Counted from the stretch's first letter, positions 35,162 through 43,902 are shown. The stretch is 64,000 bases of DNA from SZUA-318 sp964412015 (GCA_964412015.1 CAYPMO010000004.1:97649-161648); one strand, 5' to 3'. Program-made: numbers and translations. The notes: generated by a model from the sequence alone, not told the origin.

Positions 35162-38026
35162 CTACCAGTCCGACGGGCGCCGAAAGGGAAAAGTTGCACC
35201 GGGGCCGGACGAAGGCGGCGGGCCGCGCGGGAGCAGATCCTCCTTGCCCACCCCCTCTGCCCGCCGCGTCCAGATCAGGATGACGCCGCAGCGGGCGTCG
35301 CTGTCCAGGAACTCACCGGGCGTCTCGGCGGGGCCGCGGTAGATCTCCACGGCCGCGATCGTGGTCGGATCCACCATGTTGAGAGCGCGCGCGGCTTCCT
35401 CGTCCGGCGGCTCGAGCCCCTTGGGCGGAATCGGCCCTCCGCCCCTGGGAACACGCGTGATCTTCACGCCGTCGACGAAGACGTGGGGAGCGCATCGGGT
35501 CCGGTTGAAGTAGAGGGCGTTGCCGTTCGAGAGGATCGTCACGCCCTGATCGCGCAGGAGGTCCGTGGTCCTGCTGGCCGTTCTCAGCCGCGGCTCCAGC
35601 GTCTCACCGATCAGCACCGTTCCCCACGGCGAGGCCGCTCTTCGCCGGACATCCTCCAGGATGCCCCCCGTCCGACTCCGCACCGCTTCAACCACGATCG
35701 GATCGAGCTCGATCGGCCGCTCCGACAGCCGGACCTCGATGGTCAGCGTCTGTCCCCCGCCGATCACGACCTCGCCGCTCGCCTCCGCGTATCCGAAGGC
35801 CGACGCAGTCACCGTGGCGGTGCCGGTCGAGACCTCCGGGAAAGAGAACGAGCCGTCCTTCTCGGAGATCCGGGCGAGGCGCCCGCGCAGCCGGATCTCG
35901 GCACCGGCGAGCGGTCGGCCGTCCACGGCCGCGACGACGCGTCCCTGGATCGCGCCGGTCGTCGAGGCGGCCTCCTCGGCGCCGAGCCGGAGCTCGGCGT
36001 CCGTCCGTCCGCCAGCGCGGACGTCCACGGCAGCGCGCCCGCTGCCCAACCCCTGGACGGCGGCGCGGAGTGCGTAGGCGCCCGGCTGCACGCCGCAGAA
36101 CACGAAGCGGCCGGCCGCGTCGGACCGGACCGAGACGGTCGGGCCCGGCTCGTCCGAGGTGAGCCACACCGTCGACAGGCCGACGGGCACGCCCGTGGCC
36201 TGCTCCAGGACGCGCCCGACAACCGCCCCCGCCGCGTCCGAGAGCTCCATCGAAGGACAGACGTCGAGCTCCGCCTCCTCGGTCGAGACCCCCGGATCCA
36301 GGCCCAGATCCAAAACGACGACCTCCCCCCACGGCACCTCCACTCGACGGATCGGTCCGAACTCGCCCCCCACGGACGCCTGTGCCGCGAGCAGGACGCC
36401 GGGCGGGACGCCGCACGCCGTGAAGCGGCCCCGCTCGTCCGTGGTGACGCTGAGGGTCTGGACATCGGCCAGTACCTCCCGGCCAGCCACCACCCGGTAG
36501 TCCGTCCACTCCAGAAGCACGGTCGCGCCGGCGACCGGCTCTCCGCCTCCCCTCTCGCGAACCACCCCGAACACCGCCGCCGATCCGGGCGCGTGCTCAC
36601 CACCTCCGCACAGCGCGCCGACGATGGACGCCGGCGACGGCACCGCCAGCGTGACCTCCGCAGTCGCTCCACCCGCTACGCTCACCTCCGTCGCGGGCAT
36701 CACGACCGGAAGGGAGTCGAGCCTCGGATGTCGGAACTCGAGCTCCCGTGTGCCGACGCGGACGCTGTCCAGCGCGAACCGACCCGCCTCATCCGAGATC
36801 ACGGAGCGCTCGGCGTCGCTCAGGAACACCTCGGCACCCCCGAGCGGCTCCGCTCGCGTGCTGTCCCACACGAGCCCGGCGATCCTCCCGAGGACGCCCG
36901 CGACCGCGCTCGCGCGCCTTCCGGCGGCCACGTCCACGCGGGTCGCGGCGCCACCCGCCTCGACGAGGCCCGCGACCCGGAGCCCCGACTGTCCACCCCG
37001 CATCAGATCGTACGACTGCGTCATCCGCGGCATCCGGATCCACCATCTCCGGACGATCCACACCCCCTCCGGCAGCTCCTCGAACTCGACCCGGCCGTTG
37101 GCCACCCCGGCCGCCTCGGTCCACGGCGACCACGTGTAGACGAACTCGAGCGCGCGCAGTCGCACGTCCGCGATGCCCAGCCAGAGGACCCCCTCGATGT
37201 CCGCCATCCCGCGGCGCGACCCGAGGGGCTCGAACGTCAACCCCATCGCGTCGGGAGCCGTCCCGGAGCTCGTCAGGCCGAAGCAGTGCGTGTCCAGGAA
37301 CCTATCCGACAGCAGGACTCCGGCGTCGGCGCCGAAGTACTGGTAGCCGCCCGTCCCGTCCGGTCTGATGAAGCCGTCCTCCAGGAGCTCCTGGGCGGGA
37401 CGGCTGCGGATCGGGTTCCTGCCGACCCAGTTGACCGAGCGGCGGGTCTCCCCGGTGGCGAGCCCGGTGCCGGGGTCCACGTTCCGCTCGTATTCGACGA
37501 CCCTGAACCGGACCACGCCCACGCTGTCCGTCCACTGCTGGTTCCTGAGCGCCTTCCTCGCCTCGTCCCACAGCTCGGCGACGATCCGGCCCTCCTCGGG
37601 ACTCACCGAGCACCGCCTGCCCGCCTCCACCCGGATCCCCTCGAGCGCGAGGGCCTTGGGCTCGAGATCCAGCGTCAGCTCGATGCCGCGGCCCGCGTCC
37701 ACGTCGAAGGGCGTCGAGACCGCCGTCTCGAAGCCGATCCGCTCCGCGCTGACGGTGTAGCGACCCGGCCGGGGCGCGCGGATCCGGAACAGGCCGTCCT
37801 GGCCGCTGAGCGCCCCACCCTCCTGCGCCCCCGTCGCGTCCAGCAGCAGGACCAGCGCGCCCTTCACCGGAGCCCCCGACTCGACATCCCGCAGCCGGCC
37901 CTGCACGAGCTGGGCGGCCGAGGGATGTGGGGTCGCCACGAGCGCGCACGGGAACAAAGGCGCCAGGGCCATCCCCCAGCGGGCGACCCGCGCCGCCCGA
38001 CTCCTCACCACGATGCGCTGTCGCAC
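35162..38026 (-). CDS. Large secreted protein with five carboxypeptidase-regulatory-like repeats and a TonB-plug-like end
   Basis: 954 residues, GTG start, signal peptide ending near PSAAQ. Carboxypeptidase-regulatory-like Ig repeats sit at about 40-122, 381-462, 484-580, 599-685 and 691-770, each with a GxV-x-G-x-P-L-x-G-A pattern and a D-x-G-R/S-F turn. Residues 125-375 are a separate Trp-rich region without a family I know. The end (about 815-920) resembles a TonB-dependent-receptor plug: LLRDQGVTIL, FVDGVKI and TIAAVEIYRGPAETPGEF. The beta-barrel that normally follows is missing and the gene stops after 34 more residues. Probably surface exposed; function unknown. Confidence 0.8.
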   Translation of the reverse strand: MRQRIVVRSRAARVARWGMALAPLFPCALVATPHPSAAQLVQGRLRDVESGAPVKGALVLLLDATGAQEGGALSGQDGLFRIRAPRPGRYTVSAERIGFETAVSTPFDVDAGRGIELTLDLEPKALALEGIRVEAGRRCSVSPEEGRIVAELWDEARKALRNQQWTDSVGVVRFRVVEYERNVDPGTGLATGETRRSVNWVGRNPIRSRPAQELLEDGFIRPDGTGGYQYFGADAGVLLSDRFLDTHCFGLTSSGTAPDAMGLTFEPLGSRRGMADIEGVLWLGIADVRLRALEFVYTWSPWTEAAGVANGRVEFEELPEGVWIVRRWWIRMPRMTQSYDLMRGGQSGLRVAGLVEAGGAATRVDVAAGRRASAVAGVLGRIAGLVWDSTRAEPLGGAEVFLSDAERSVISDEAGRFALDSVRVGTRELEFRHPRLDSLPVVMPATEVSVAGGATAEVTLAVPSPASIVGALCGGGEHAPGSAAVFGVVRERGGGEPVAGATVLLEWTDYRVVAGREVLADVQTLSVTTDERGRFTACGVPPGVLLAAQASVGGEFGPIRRVEVPWGEVVVLDLGLDPGVSTEEAELDVCPSMELSDAAGAVVGRVLEQATGVPVGLSTVWLTSDEPGPTVSVRSDAAGRFVFCGVQPGAYALRAAVQGLGSGRAAVDVRAGGRTDAELRLGAEEAASTTGAIQGRVVAAVDGRPLAGAEIRLRGRLARISEKDGSFSFPEVSTGTATVTASAFGYAEASGEVVIGGGQTLTIEVRLSERPIELDPIVVEAVRSRTGGILEDVRRRAASPWGTVLIGETLEPRLRTASRTTDLLRDQGVTILSNGNALYFNRTRCAPHVFVDGVKITRVPRGGGPIPPKGLEPPDEEAARALNMVDPTTIAAVEIYRGPAETPGEFLDSDARCGVILIWTRRAEGVGKEDLLPRGPPPSSGPGATFPFRRPSDW

Positions 38027-38123
38027 GAGAGCATCCCTACGCGACCGAACAGAGGGGACACCTTCAAGCTACGCATCCCATCTCGTATCCATCAACCCCG
38101 GCGCGGGAAAGCTGCGAGCACTT

Positions 38124-38498
38124 CTACAGCACCCTCACGAATTCCCCGTAGGCACGCAGCGTCTCGTCGCTCGTCACCAGCACGAGCGGCTCCAAGAGAG
38201 CCTGGGCCACCAGGAGCCGATCGAACGGATCGCGATGCAGCGGCGGCAGCGTCGCCACGCGCGCGGCGTGCGCACCCGTGACGCTCAACAGCTCGAACCC
38301 GGAGGGCTCCACGGCGTCGAGCACCTCATGGGGGTCCGCGGCGATCTTGCCGAGCCCGGCCTTGATCGCGACCTCCCAGATCGACGCGGCGCTGACGTAG
38401 ACCTGGCACGCGTCCAACTCGCGGCGGAACGCCGTCGGGAGCTTCGACGGCGCGGACAGGGCCCAGAGAACGACGTGCGTATCGAGGAGGAGGCGCAC
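38124..38498 (-). CDS. PIN-domain toxin (VapC-like), module 2
   Basis: 124 residues. PIN acidic residues: Asp in LLLDTHVVLWAL, Glu in ASIWEVAIKAGLG, Asp pair in RDPFDRLLVAQA and Asp in LVTSDETLRAYG. This is the subgroup usually paired with Phd-like antitoxins, as here. GTG start at 38498, two bases after the antitoxin stop. Probably an RNase. Confidence 0.9.
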   Translation of the reverse strand: MRLLLDTHVVLWALSAPSKLPTAFRRELDACQVYVSAASIWEVAIKAGLGKIAADPHEVLDAVEPSGFELLSVTGAHAARVATLPPLHRDPFDRLLVAQALLEPLVLVTSDETLRAYGEFVRVL

Positions 38499-38500
38499 GA

Positions 38501-38740
38501 TCAGCGGCCCTCGAACGCGTCGAGGACATCTTCGGGCAGCGGCGCGTCGAAGTCCTCCGGGACGCGCAAACGGCCGCTCAGGAGGCCGAGCTTCTTGGGC
38601 GCGGGCGCACGCTCCAGGGGAACCAGTCGTGCCACGGGCTTTCCCGCCCTGGCGATCACGACCTCCGAGCCTTCCGCGACCTCTTCCAGGAGTCGGGACA
38701 GATGGGTCTTCGCGTGATGGATGTTGACGGTCTTGGACAC
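38501..38740 (-). CDS. Phd/YefM-type antitoxin, module 2
   Basis: 79 residues, GTG start at 38740. Typical N-terminal DNA-binding and dimer fold: NIHHAKTHLSRLLEEV, VVIARAGKPVARLVPL. The acidic C-terminus (VPEDFDAPLPEDVLDAFEG) should bind the toxin. Upstream lie a promoter and a three-copy operator array, so negative autoregulation is very likely. Confidence 0.9.
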   Translation of the reverse strand: MSKTVNIHHAKTHLSRLLEEVAEGSEVVIARAGKPVARLVPLERAPAPKKLGLLSGRLRVPEDFDAPLPEDVLDAFEGR

Positions 38741-38761
38741 AAGCTGCTTCCAGGTGTGGAC

Positions 38762-38807
38762 TTAGTCCAGTTTAGTCCATGCTAGCCCATTCCCTCCCAC
38801 TGGTCAA
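38762..38807 (-). promoter_or_regulatory. Promoter with a 10-bp-phased operator array, module 2
   Basis: On the minus strand, TTGACC (38802-38807), a 17-base spacer and TAGCAT (38779-38784) form a plausible sigma-70-like promoter. Reading the plus strand, TTAGTCCA at 38762-38769 and 38772-38779 and a degenerate CTAGCCCA at 38782-38789 repeat with exactly ten bases per unit. They cover the -10 box and start site. A TGGACT at 38757-38762 adds an inverted half. Such helical phasing is expected for an array of antitoxin dimers on one DNA face. Confidence 0.65.
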
Positions 38808-38843
38808 GCGAAGTCGCCGGCCCGCCCTCGGCACCCACCAGCC

Positions 38844-40163
38844 TCACCCGTCGGCGGCGATCACCGTATTGAGCAGCACGTCCGCGCCGTTGACGACGTC
38901 CTCGGGAGGCGTGAATTCGAGGGGCGCGTGGCTGATCCCGCCCACGCTGGGCACGAAGATCATGCCCATCGGTGCGATCAGCGCGATCTCCTGGGCGTCG
39001 TGCCCCGCGCCGCTCGGCATGCGCTGCCACGAGAGCCCGAGCGCATCGCAGCTGCGTCCGATCCAGCCCACGATCCGTTCGTCCGCCATCGCGGGTCGGC
39101 TGTGCACGGCCTCCGCGATCGTGAACGTCGTACCCGTGGTCCGCCCGATCTCCTCGGCGAGCCGCCGGAAGGTGGCCGTGAACCGGTCCAGCTTCGCGGC
39201 GTCGAGGTCGCGCAGGTCCACGGTCAGCACGACCTGGCCGGGGATCACGTTGCGGGTGTTGGGCGATATGATCAGGCGCCCGACCGTCGCCACCTGTCGC
39301 CCGGGCTCGGCGCGGATCGCGTCGTTGACGGCCACGGTGAACCTGGCCGCCGCGAGCATCGCGTCGTGGCGCTGGTCCATCGGGGTGGTGCCCGCATGGT
39401 TCGCGGAACCCTCGATCGTCACGTCCAGCCAACGCAACCCCACGATACCCTCCACCACACCGATGTTCAGGCCCGCGCGCTCGAGAATCGCGCCTTGCTC
39501 GATGTGGATCTCGACGTAGCACGCGATGCTTCCCTTCGGACGCACGGCCTCGGCGAGGCGCGCGACATCGCCACCCACGATGCCGATGCCCTCGCGGATC
39601 GTCTTTCCCGACCTCGCCACGCCGTCGAGGTCCACCGGCGCCCCGACCGCGAGCTTGCTGCCGACCGTACCGCCCTCCTCGTTCTGCCAGACCACGACCT
39701 CCAGGGGGTGGCGCAGGCGGACGCCTCGCTCCCGCAGCGTGCGCGCCACCTCGATCGCCGAGAACGAGCCGACCGGCCCGTCGTAGTTGCCGCCGTCGGT
39801 GACCGAATCCACATGGGAACCGATGAGGATCACCGGAAGCGAAGGGTCGGTGCCCTCGAGCCGTCCCACGATGTTGCCGGCCGTGTCGATGCGCGGCTCG
39901 AGGCCGGCCTCACGGAAGAGGCCGAGCGTGAACGCGCGCCCGGCCAGGTCGGCTTCCGAGTAGGCAACCCGGTTGATGCCTCCCTCGGTCCGGCCGATCG
40001 AATCGAACTGGGCGAGCCAGCCGTTGAGGCGCGCGCCGTTCACGCGGAGCGGGGCACGGCGGGGCGGCCGGAGCACGCCTGCGGGGATCAACGCTCCCGC
40101 TCGTCCGGCCAACGGAACGGCGGCCAGCGCCGCCGCGCTGTGGAGGAAGTCACGTCGCTTCAT
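38844..40163 (-). CDS. Tat-exported M20 amidase, N-carbamoyl amino acid hydrolase/allantoate amidohydrolase type
   Basis: 439 residues. The Tat-type start is KRRDFLHSAAALAA. Metal and substrate motifs in order: IGSHVDSV, GNYDGPVGS, the WQNEEGGTVGS pair, EIHIEQGAILE, GSANHAGTTPMDQR and GISHAPLEFTP. These define the hydantoinase/carbamoylase branch of M20, which hydrolyses N-carbamoyl amino acids or ureido compounds. Export is unusual for this mostly cytoplasmic group and suggests a role in external nitrogen scavenging. Located between toxin-antitoxin modules 2 and 3 and divergent from the latter. Confidence 0.9.
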   Translation of the reverse strand: MKRRDFLHSAAALAAVPLAGRAGALIPAGVLRPPRRAPLRVNGARLNGWLAQFDSIGRTEGGINRVAYSEADLAGRAFTLGLFREAGLEPRIDTAGNIVGRLEGTDPSLPVILIGSHVDSVTDGGNYDGPVGSFSAIEVARTLRERGVRLRHPLEVVVWQNEEGGTVGSKLAVGAPVDLDGVARSGKTIREGIGIVGGDVARLAEAVRPKGSIACYVEIHIEQGAILERAGLNIGVVEGIVGLRWLDVTIEGSANHAGTTPMDQRHDAMLAAARFTVAVNDAIRAEPGRQVATVGRLIISPNTRNVIPGQVVLTVDLRDLDAAKLDRFTATFRRLAEEIGRTTGTTFTIAEAVHSRPAMADERIVGWIGRSCDALGLSWQRMPSGAGHDAQEIALIAPMGMIFVPSVGGISHAPLEFTPPEDVVNGADVLLNTVIAADG

Positions 40164-40299
40164 GGTTCGCAGAGTGGGTGGGGTGGGAACGGGATGGGAA
40201 CGCGGCCCGCACGCCGCAACCTAGGTCACTCCGGAAGCACCAGCCAGTCGCGGCGCGCTCCGAGACCGCGCCGGCCGCCCAGATCCCAGCCATTGATAA

Positions 40300-40329
40300 T
40301 GGCATCGGTCATGCCACGTTCGTGGCATG
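40300..40329 (+). promoter_or_regulatory. Overlapping palindromes at the start of toxin-antitoxin module 3
   Basis: CATGCCAC-GTTC-GTGGCATG at 40310-40329 is a perfect eight-base inverted repeat that covers the antitoxin start codon (40327). A further TGGCAT at 40300-40305 pairs with the left arm, so three half-sites are spaced about 11-12 bases. A possible -10 box (GATAAT, 40295-40300) lies just before. This is a likely autoregulatory site; the -35 is unclear. Confidence 0.55.
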
Positions 40330-40602
40330 CGCAGAACCATCAACATGGATCCCTCGGGGCGCGTGGTGATTCCGCGGGCCGTTCGGGAGCGGTACGGCTT
40401 GCTGGAGGGGAGCTACCGGCTGGAGATCCGGGAGTCGGCGGAGGGCATCGTGCCACGGCCCCAGCTGGAGGCGATCCCGGTGGAGCGGCACCCCAGCGGC
40501 TGGATCGTCTTTCGATCCGGGGAAGAAGAAGCGGTCGATCCCGTCCGCACCGTCGGGGAGGAGCGGGAGCGACGGCACGGTCGGATCCGAGGCGACGGGT
40601 AG
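40327..40602 (+). CDS. AbrB/MazE-type antitoxin, module 3
   Basis: 91 residues. The N-terminal swapped-hairpin motif reads TINMDPSGRVVIPRAVRERY, followed by GLLEGSYRLEIRE, characteristic of SpoVT-AbrB DNA-binding proteins that serve as VapB antitoxins. The C-terminal half (IVFRSGEEEAVDPVRTVGEE) is acidic and should bind the toxin. The start codon lies inside a palindrome, so binding may block translation initiation regions as well as transcription. The toxin starts 15 bases downstream. Confidence 0.85.
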   Translation: MRRTINMDPSGRVVIPRAVRERYGLLEGSYRLEIRESAEGIVPRPQLEAIPVERHPSGWIVFRSGEEEAVDPVRTVGEERERRHGRIRGDG

Positions 40603-40617
40603 CCGGGTTCCGCCCCC

Positions 40618-41046
40618 ATGGCCTTCCTCTGCGACACGACGGTCCTCTTCGCGGCGTCCGACGCCGGCCACCAGCACCACCACCGGTCCCTGGACCTGGT
40701 GGCGACCGCCACACCCTCGAACGCCTACGTTGCTGCGCATAGCCTGGCCGAGCTCTACGCGACGCTCACGGGCGTGCCCGCGCCACGCATGCGTCGGCCG
40801 GATCACGTGCTGGCGGCGGTGGAGCACGCCGCCCGTTCGTTCACGCCCGTCACGCCCGAGCCGGACGACTACCTCTGGGTGTTGCGTCACGTCGCCACAG
40901 TGGAAGCGCGGAGCGGCCAGGTGTACGATGCGCTCGTTCTCAGGTGCGCCGAACGCGCGGAGGTGGAGACGGTCTACACCTGGAACCTGGGGCACTTCAG
41001 GGCGATCGCGTGGGCGGAGATGGTCGGCCGGATCCGCACGCCGTAG
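40618..41046 (+). CDS. PIN-domain toxin (VapC-like), module 3
   Basis: 142 residues. Acidic PIN residues: Asp in FLCDTTVLFAASD, Glu in SLAELYATLTGVP, Asp in QVYDALVLRCAE; the last acidic position is replaced (TWNLGHFRAI carries Asn), as in several VapC groups. Follows the AbrB-like antitoxin by 15 bases. It is the third PIN toxin within 7.5 kb. Confidence 0.87.
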   Translation: MAFLCDTTVLFAASDAGHQHHHRSLDLVATATPSNAYVAAHSLAELYATLTGVPAPRMRRPDHVLAAVEHAARSFTPVTPEPDDYLWVLRHVATVEARSGQVYDALVLRCAERAEVETVYTWNLGHFRAIAWAEMVGRIRTP

Positions 41047-41162
41047 CAGTCCGGACACCCGATCGGCCCCACCCGCGGCTCCCGCACCACCACGCCTCCG
41101 CCCTTGCCCGCCCGGGGAAGGCGGTCCTAGCGTGCGAGGTCCACCGAACCCCGGAGGCCGCC

Positions 41163-43226
41163 ATGATCCGCCGCCCGCTCCGCGCCCCGTCCCGCTCCGT
41201 CCGCATCCCTCCGGCCGCCACCGCGACCGGGATCACGGTGGCCGCCGCACTCGCGTTCGCCCTCGGCCCCGCGCTGCACGCCCAGCAGACCGAGCCGCTC
41301 CGCTGGACTCCCGCCAGGAGCATGGAGATCCAGCAGGTCCAGGGGACGGCGATCTCCCCGGACGGCTCGAAGATCGCGTACGTGATCCGCGTCCCGGTCA
41401 TGGAGGGCGAGAAATCGGAGTATCTCTCCCACATCTGGGTGGTGAACGCGGACGGATCGGACGCGCGCCAGTTCACGCAGGGCGAGAAGTCGGCGTCGAA
41501 CCCGGCGTTCTCGCCGGACGGCCGCTGGCTCGCGTTCTCGTCGAGCCGGAGCGGGAAGAACCAGGCCTGGGTGATCGCCATGAGCGGCGGGGAGGCCCGC
41601 CAGGTCACCGACGCCGAAAGCGGCGTAGGTAGGTTCGCCTGGTCGCCCGACGGGAAGCGCATCGCCTACCTCATGAACGATCCCGAGACCGAGGAGGAGA
41701 AGGCCCGCAAGAAAGAGAAGCGCGACCCCATCTTCGTGGATCAGGACTTCAAGTACGCGCACCTCTACGCCGTGGCCTTCGACCCCTCGGCGAGCGAGCC
41801 GGCCGAGAGCGTGCGCCTCACGGAGGGCGCGTTCCATGTCACGAGCTTCGACTGGGCGCCCGACGGGTCGGCGATCGCGTTCGGCCACCAACCGGACCCG
41901 CGCCTGGACGCGGGCGCGGTGAGCGCCGACATCTCGGTCGTGCCCACCGACGGGAGCAAAGCGGTGCGCCCGCTGGTGACGCTCGGAGGCACCGACGGGA
42001 GCCCGGAATGGTCCCCCGACGGACGCTGGATCGCGTTCGAATCGAGCGGCGAGCGGCCGGAGCGGGTCGGCCTGGCCGACGTGTACGTGGTGGCTGCTTC
42101 GGGTGGCCAGCCACGCAAGCTCGCGGACAGCCACGACCGGAGCGGCGGGATCGTGGAGTGGGCCCGTGACGGCTCCGCCGTCTACCTGTCGGAGTCCATC
42201 GGCACGACGCGGCACCTGACCGCCCTCCCCGTGGACGGCGGAGCGCTGCGCCAGGTCACGACCGGGGAGGGCGTGATCGGTGGCCCATCGCTCGCGGCCG
42301 GCGCCGACCTCATGGCGTTCACGTGGCAGGACATGGACACGCCGGCCGACGTGTACGTGTCGCCCGTGTCGCGCTGGGCGCCGCGCAAGATCACCGATGT
42401 CAACGCGGGCCTCCAACTCCCGCCCATGGGGAAGACCGAGCTGCTCTCGTGGCGCTCGCAGGACGGCACGTACGAGATCGAGGGGCTGCTCACGTATCCG
42501 GTGGGCTACGATGCGTCGAGGAAGTATCCCTTGATCCTCAACGTCCACGGCGGGCCGGCAGGCGTGTTCGCTCAGTCGTACACGGGAAGCCCTTCCACCT
42601 ACAACCTCCAGTACTTCGCGCAGGAGGGATATGCGATCCTCCGCCCAAACCCGCGCGGGAGCACGGGCTACGGGAAAAACTTCCGGTTCGCGAACGTCCG
42701 TGACTGGGGCTACGGCGACATGGACGACCTCATGGCGGGCGTGGACAAGGTCATCGAGATGGGCGTCGCGCACCCCGACTCGCTCCTGCTCATGGGCTGG
42801 AGCTACGGCGGCTACATGACGTCCTTCGCGGTGACGCGCACGGACCGCTTCAAGGCCGCGAGCATGGGCGCAGGGCTCCCGAACCTGGTCTCGATGGTCA
42901 CCACCACCGACATCGGAGAGTACATCGTCGCGCACATGGACGGCGCCGAGTTCTGGGAGGACTACGAGGGCTACGAGCGCCACTCGGCGATGTACCGGAT
43001 CGCGAACGTGGAGACGCCCGTCCAGGTCATCCACGGCGAGCGCGACCTGCGCGTGCCGTTCACGCAGGGGCAGGAGTTTTACCGCGCGCTGCTGCGACGT
43101 GGCGTGCCCACCGAGATGGTCGTGCTCCCCAGGACGCCGCACGGCCCGCAGGAGCCCAAGCTCCAGATGGAGGTGTCGCCGCTCATCCTGAAGTGGTTCG
43201 AAAAGCACCTCCGGCCGGAGCCGTAA
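41163..43226 (+). CDS. Secreted S9-family peptidase (acylaminoacyl peptidase-like)
   Basis: 687 residues with a signal peptide (GITVAAALAFALGPALHAQ). A beta-propeller of WD-like blades holds several SPDG repeats (AISPDGSKIAYV, FSPDGRWLAFSS, WSPDGKRIAYL). The alpha/beta-hydrolase domain follows from about 440, with LNVHGGPAG, nucleophile Ser in MGWSYGGYMT, Asp in HGERDLRVPF and His in RTPHGPQEP. The family cleaves short peptides, often after entry through the propeller. ATG at 41163 begins a clear signal peptide. Confidence 0.94.
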   Translation: MIRRPLRAPSRSVRIPPAATATGITVAAALAFALGPALHAQQTEPLRWTPARSMEIQQVQGTAISPDGSKIAYVIRVPVMEGEKSEYLSHIWVVNADGSDARQFTQGEKSASNPAFSPDGRWLAFSSSRSGKNQAWVIAMSGGEARQVTDAESGVGRFAWSPDGKRIAYLMNDPETEEEKARKKEKRDPIFVDQDFKYAHLYAVAFDPSASEPAESVRLTEGAFHVTSFDWAPDGSAIAFGHQPDPRLDAGAVSADISVVPTDGSKAVRPLVTLGGTDGSPEWSPDGRWIAFESSGERPERVGLADVYVVAASGGQPRKLADSHDRSGGIVEWARDGSAVYLSESIGTTRHLTALPVDGGALRQVTTGEGVIGGPSLAAGADLMAFTWQDMDTPADVYVSPVSRWAPRKITDVNAGLQLPPMGKTELLSWRSQDGTYEIEGLLTYPVGYDASRKYPLILNVHGGPAGVFAQSYTGSPSTYNLQYFAQEGYAILRPNPRGSTGYGKNFRFANVRDWGYGDMDDLMAGVDKVIEMGVAHPDSLLLMGWSYGGYMTSFAVTRTDRFKAASMGAGLPNLVSMVTTTDIGEYIVAHMDGAEFWEDYEGYERHSAMYRIANVETPVQVIHGERDLRVPFTQGQEFYRALLRRGVPTEMVVLPRTPHGPQEPKLQMEVSPLILKWFEKHLRPEP

Positions 43227-43321
43227 CGTCGCGGCGGAACCGTAGGGTCGCGGCCCGGCCACCGGAAGCTGCAGAGAAAGGGGCTCGTCATGGGGGAGAG
43301 GCGACGCCTGCCAGGCATGCG

Positions 43322-43816
43322 ATGACCACGCCCTCCGGTCGGGAGATCGAGCGGCTCACCGACGGCTCCACCTACTATTGGAGCCGCGTGTTCCCGACCC
43401 TCTGGACGATCCTGGTGGGAGTGATCGTAGCCCTGCTCTGGCTGGACGCGTTCAATGATGCCGCGATCACGCTGACGGTGAAGACGTCGGCTACCGTGAT
43501 CTGGGCCGTGCTCTCCACGCTGTTCTTCCGCCTGTTCGGACGCCTCCAGGACGTCTGGCTCGACGGGGACGACCTCCTCGTGGGCGACGACCCCCGCCGG
43601 GGGATCCGCGTGAGCCTCCGGGAGGTGCGCGAGGTCAAGGAGAGCCGCCTCCGTCAGGTCAAGAACATCACCTTGAAGCTGTCGCGTTCCACGCCGCTGG
43701 GTGACTCGATCACGTTCGTGCCGAAGGGCCTCAAGACGTTCCTGTTCCCCTACGCGTCCAGCCCCGTGGCCGACCTGCTGCGAGCGCGCAGACAGCGTCT
43801 CCTCACGCCGGGCTGA
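43322..43816 (+). CDS. Membrane protein with two spans, unknown function
   Basis: 164 residues. Two hydrophobic segments (about 20-38, PTLWTILVGVIVALLWL, and 50-70, ATVIWAVLSTLFFRLFG) are followed by a cytoplasmic PH-like domain (LQDVWLDGDDLLVGDD, VSLREVREVKESRLRQ) as in small bacterial bPH-type proteins. The ATG at 43322 overlaps the stop of an 11-codon open frame starting at 43290, which may be a coupled leader or chance. No operon partner is obvious. Confidence 0.7.
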   Translation: MTTPSGREIERLTDGSTYYWSRVFPTLWTILVGVIVALLWLDAFNDAAITLTVKTSATVIWAVLSTLFFRLFGRLQDVWLDGDDLLVGDDPRRGIRVSLREVREVKESRLRQVKNITLKLSRSTPLGDSITFVPKGLKTFLFPYASSPVADLLRARRQRLLTPG

Positions 43817-43902
43817 ACGACCCGGCGGAGTGGCGCGCTCCGCCGGTTTCCCGAATACTTGTACAGTTGTTCCCTGGACGCCCGCAGGAGATTGAGCCTC
43901 CG

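Noticed and set aside
33677..38281. A plus-strand open frame of about 1530 codons
   Set aside because: It runs antisense across module 1, the DUF4097 protein and the 954-residue protein, whose minus-strand reading has signal peptides and domains. The plus product looks like random Arg/His-rich sequence.
38757..38791. Short repeats as CRISPR
   Set aside because: Units are ten bases with no spacers and sit on a promoter; they fit an operator.
41127..43262. A minus-strand open frame of about 710 codons
   Set aside because: Antisense to the first S9 peptidase; same reasoning.
43290..43325. Eleven-codon leader peptide before the two-span membrane protein
   Set aside because: The ATGA overlap is real, but one such short frame is expected by chance and there is no regulatory pattern such as codon runs or hairpins.
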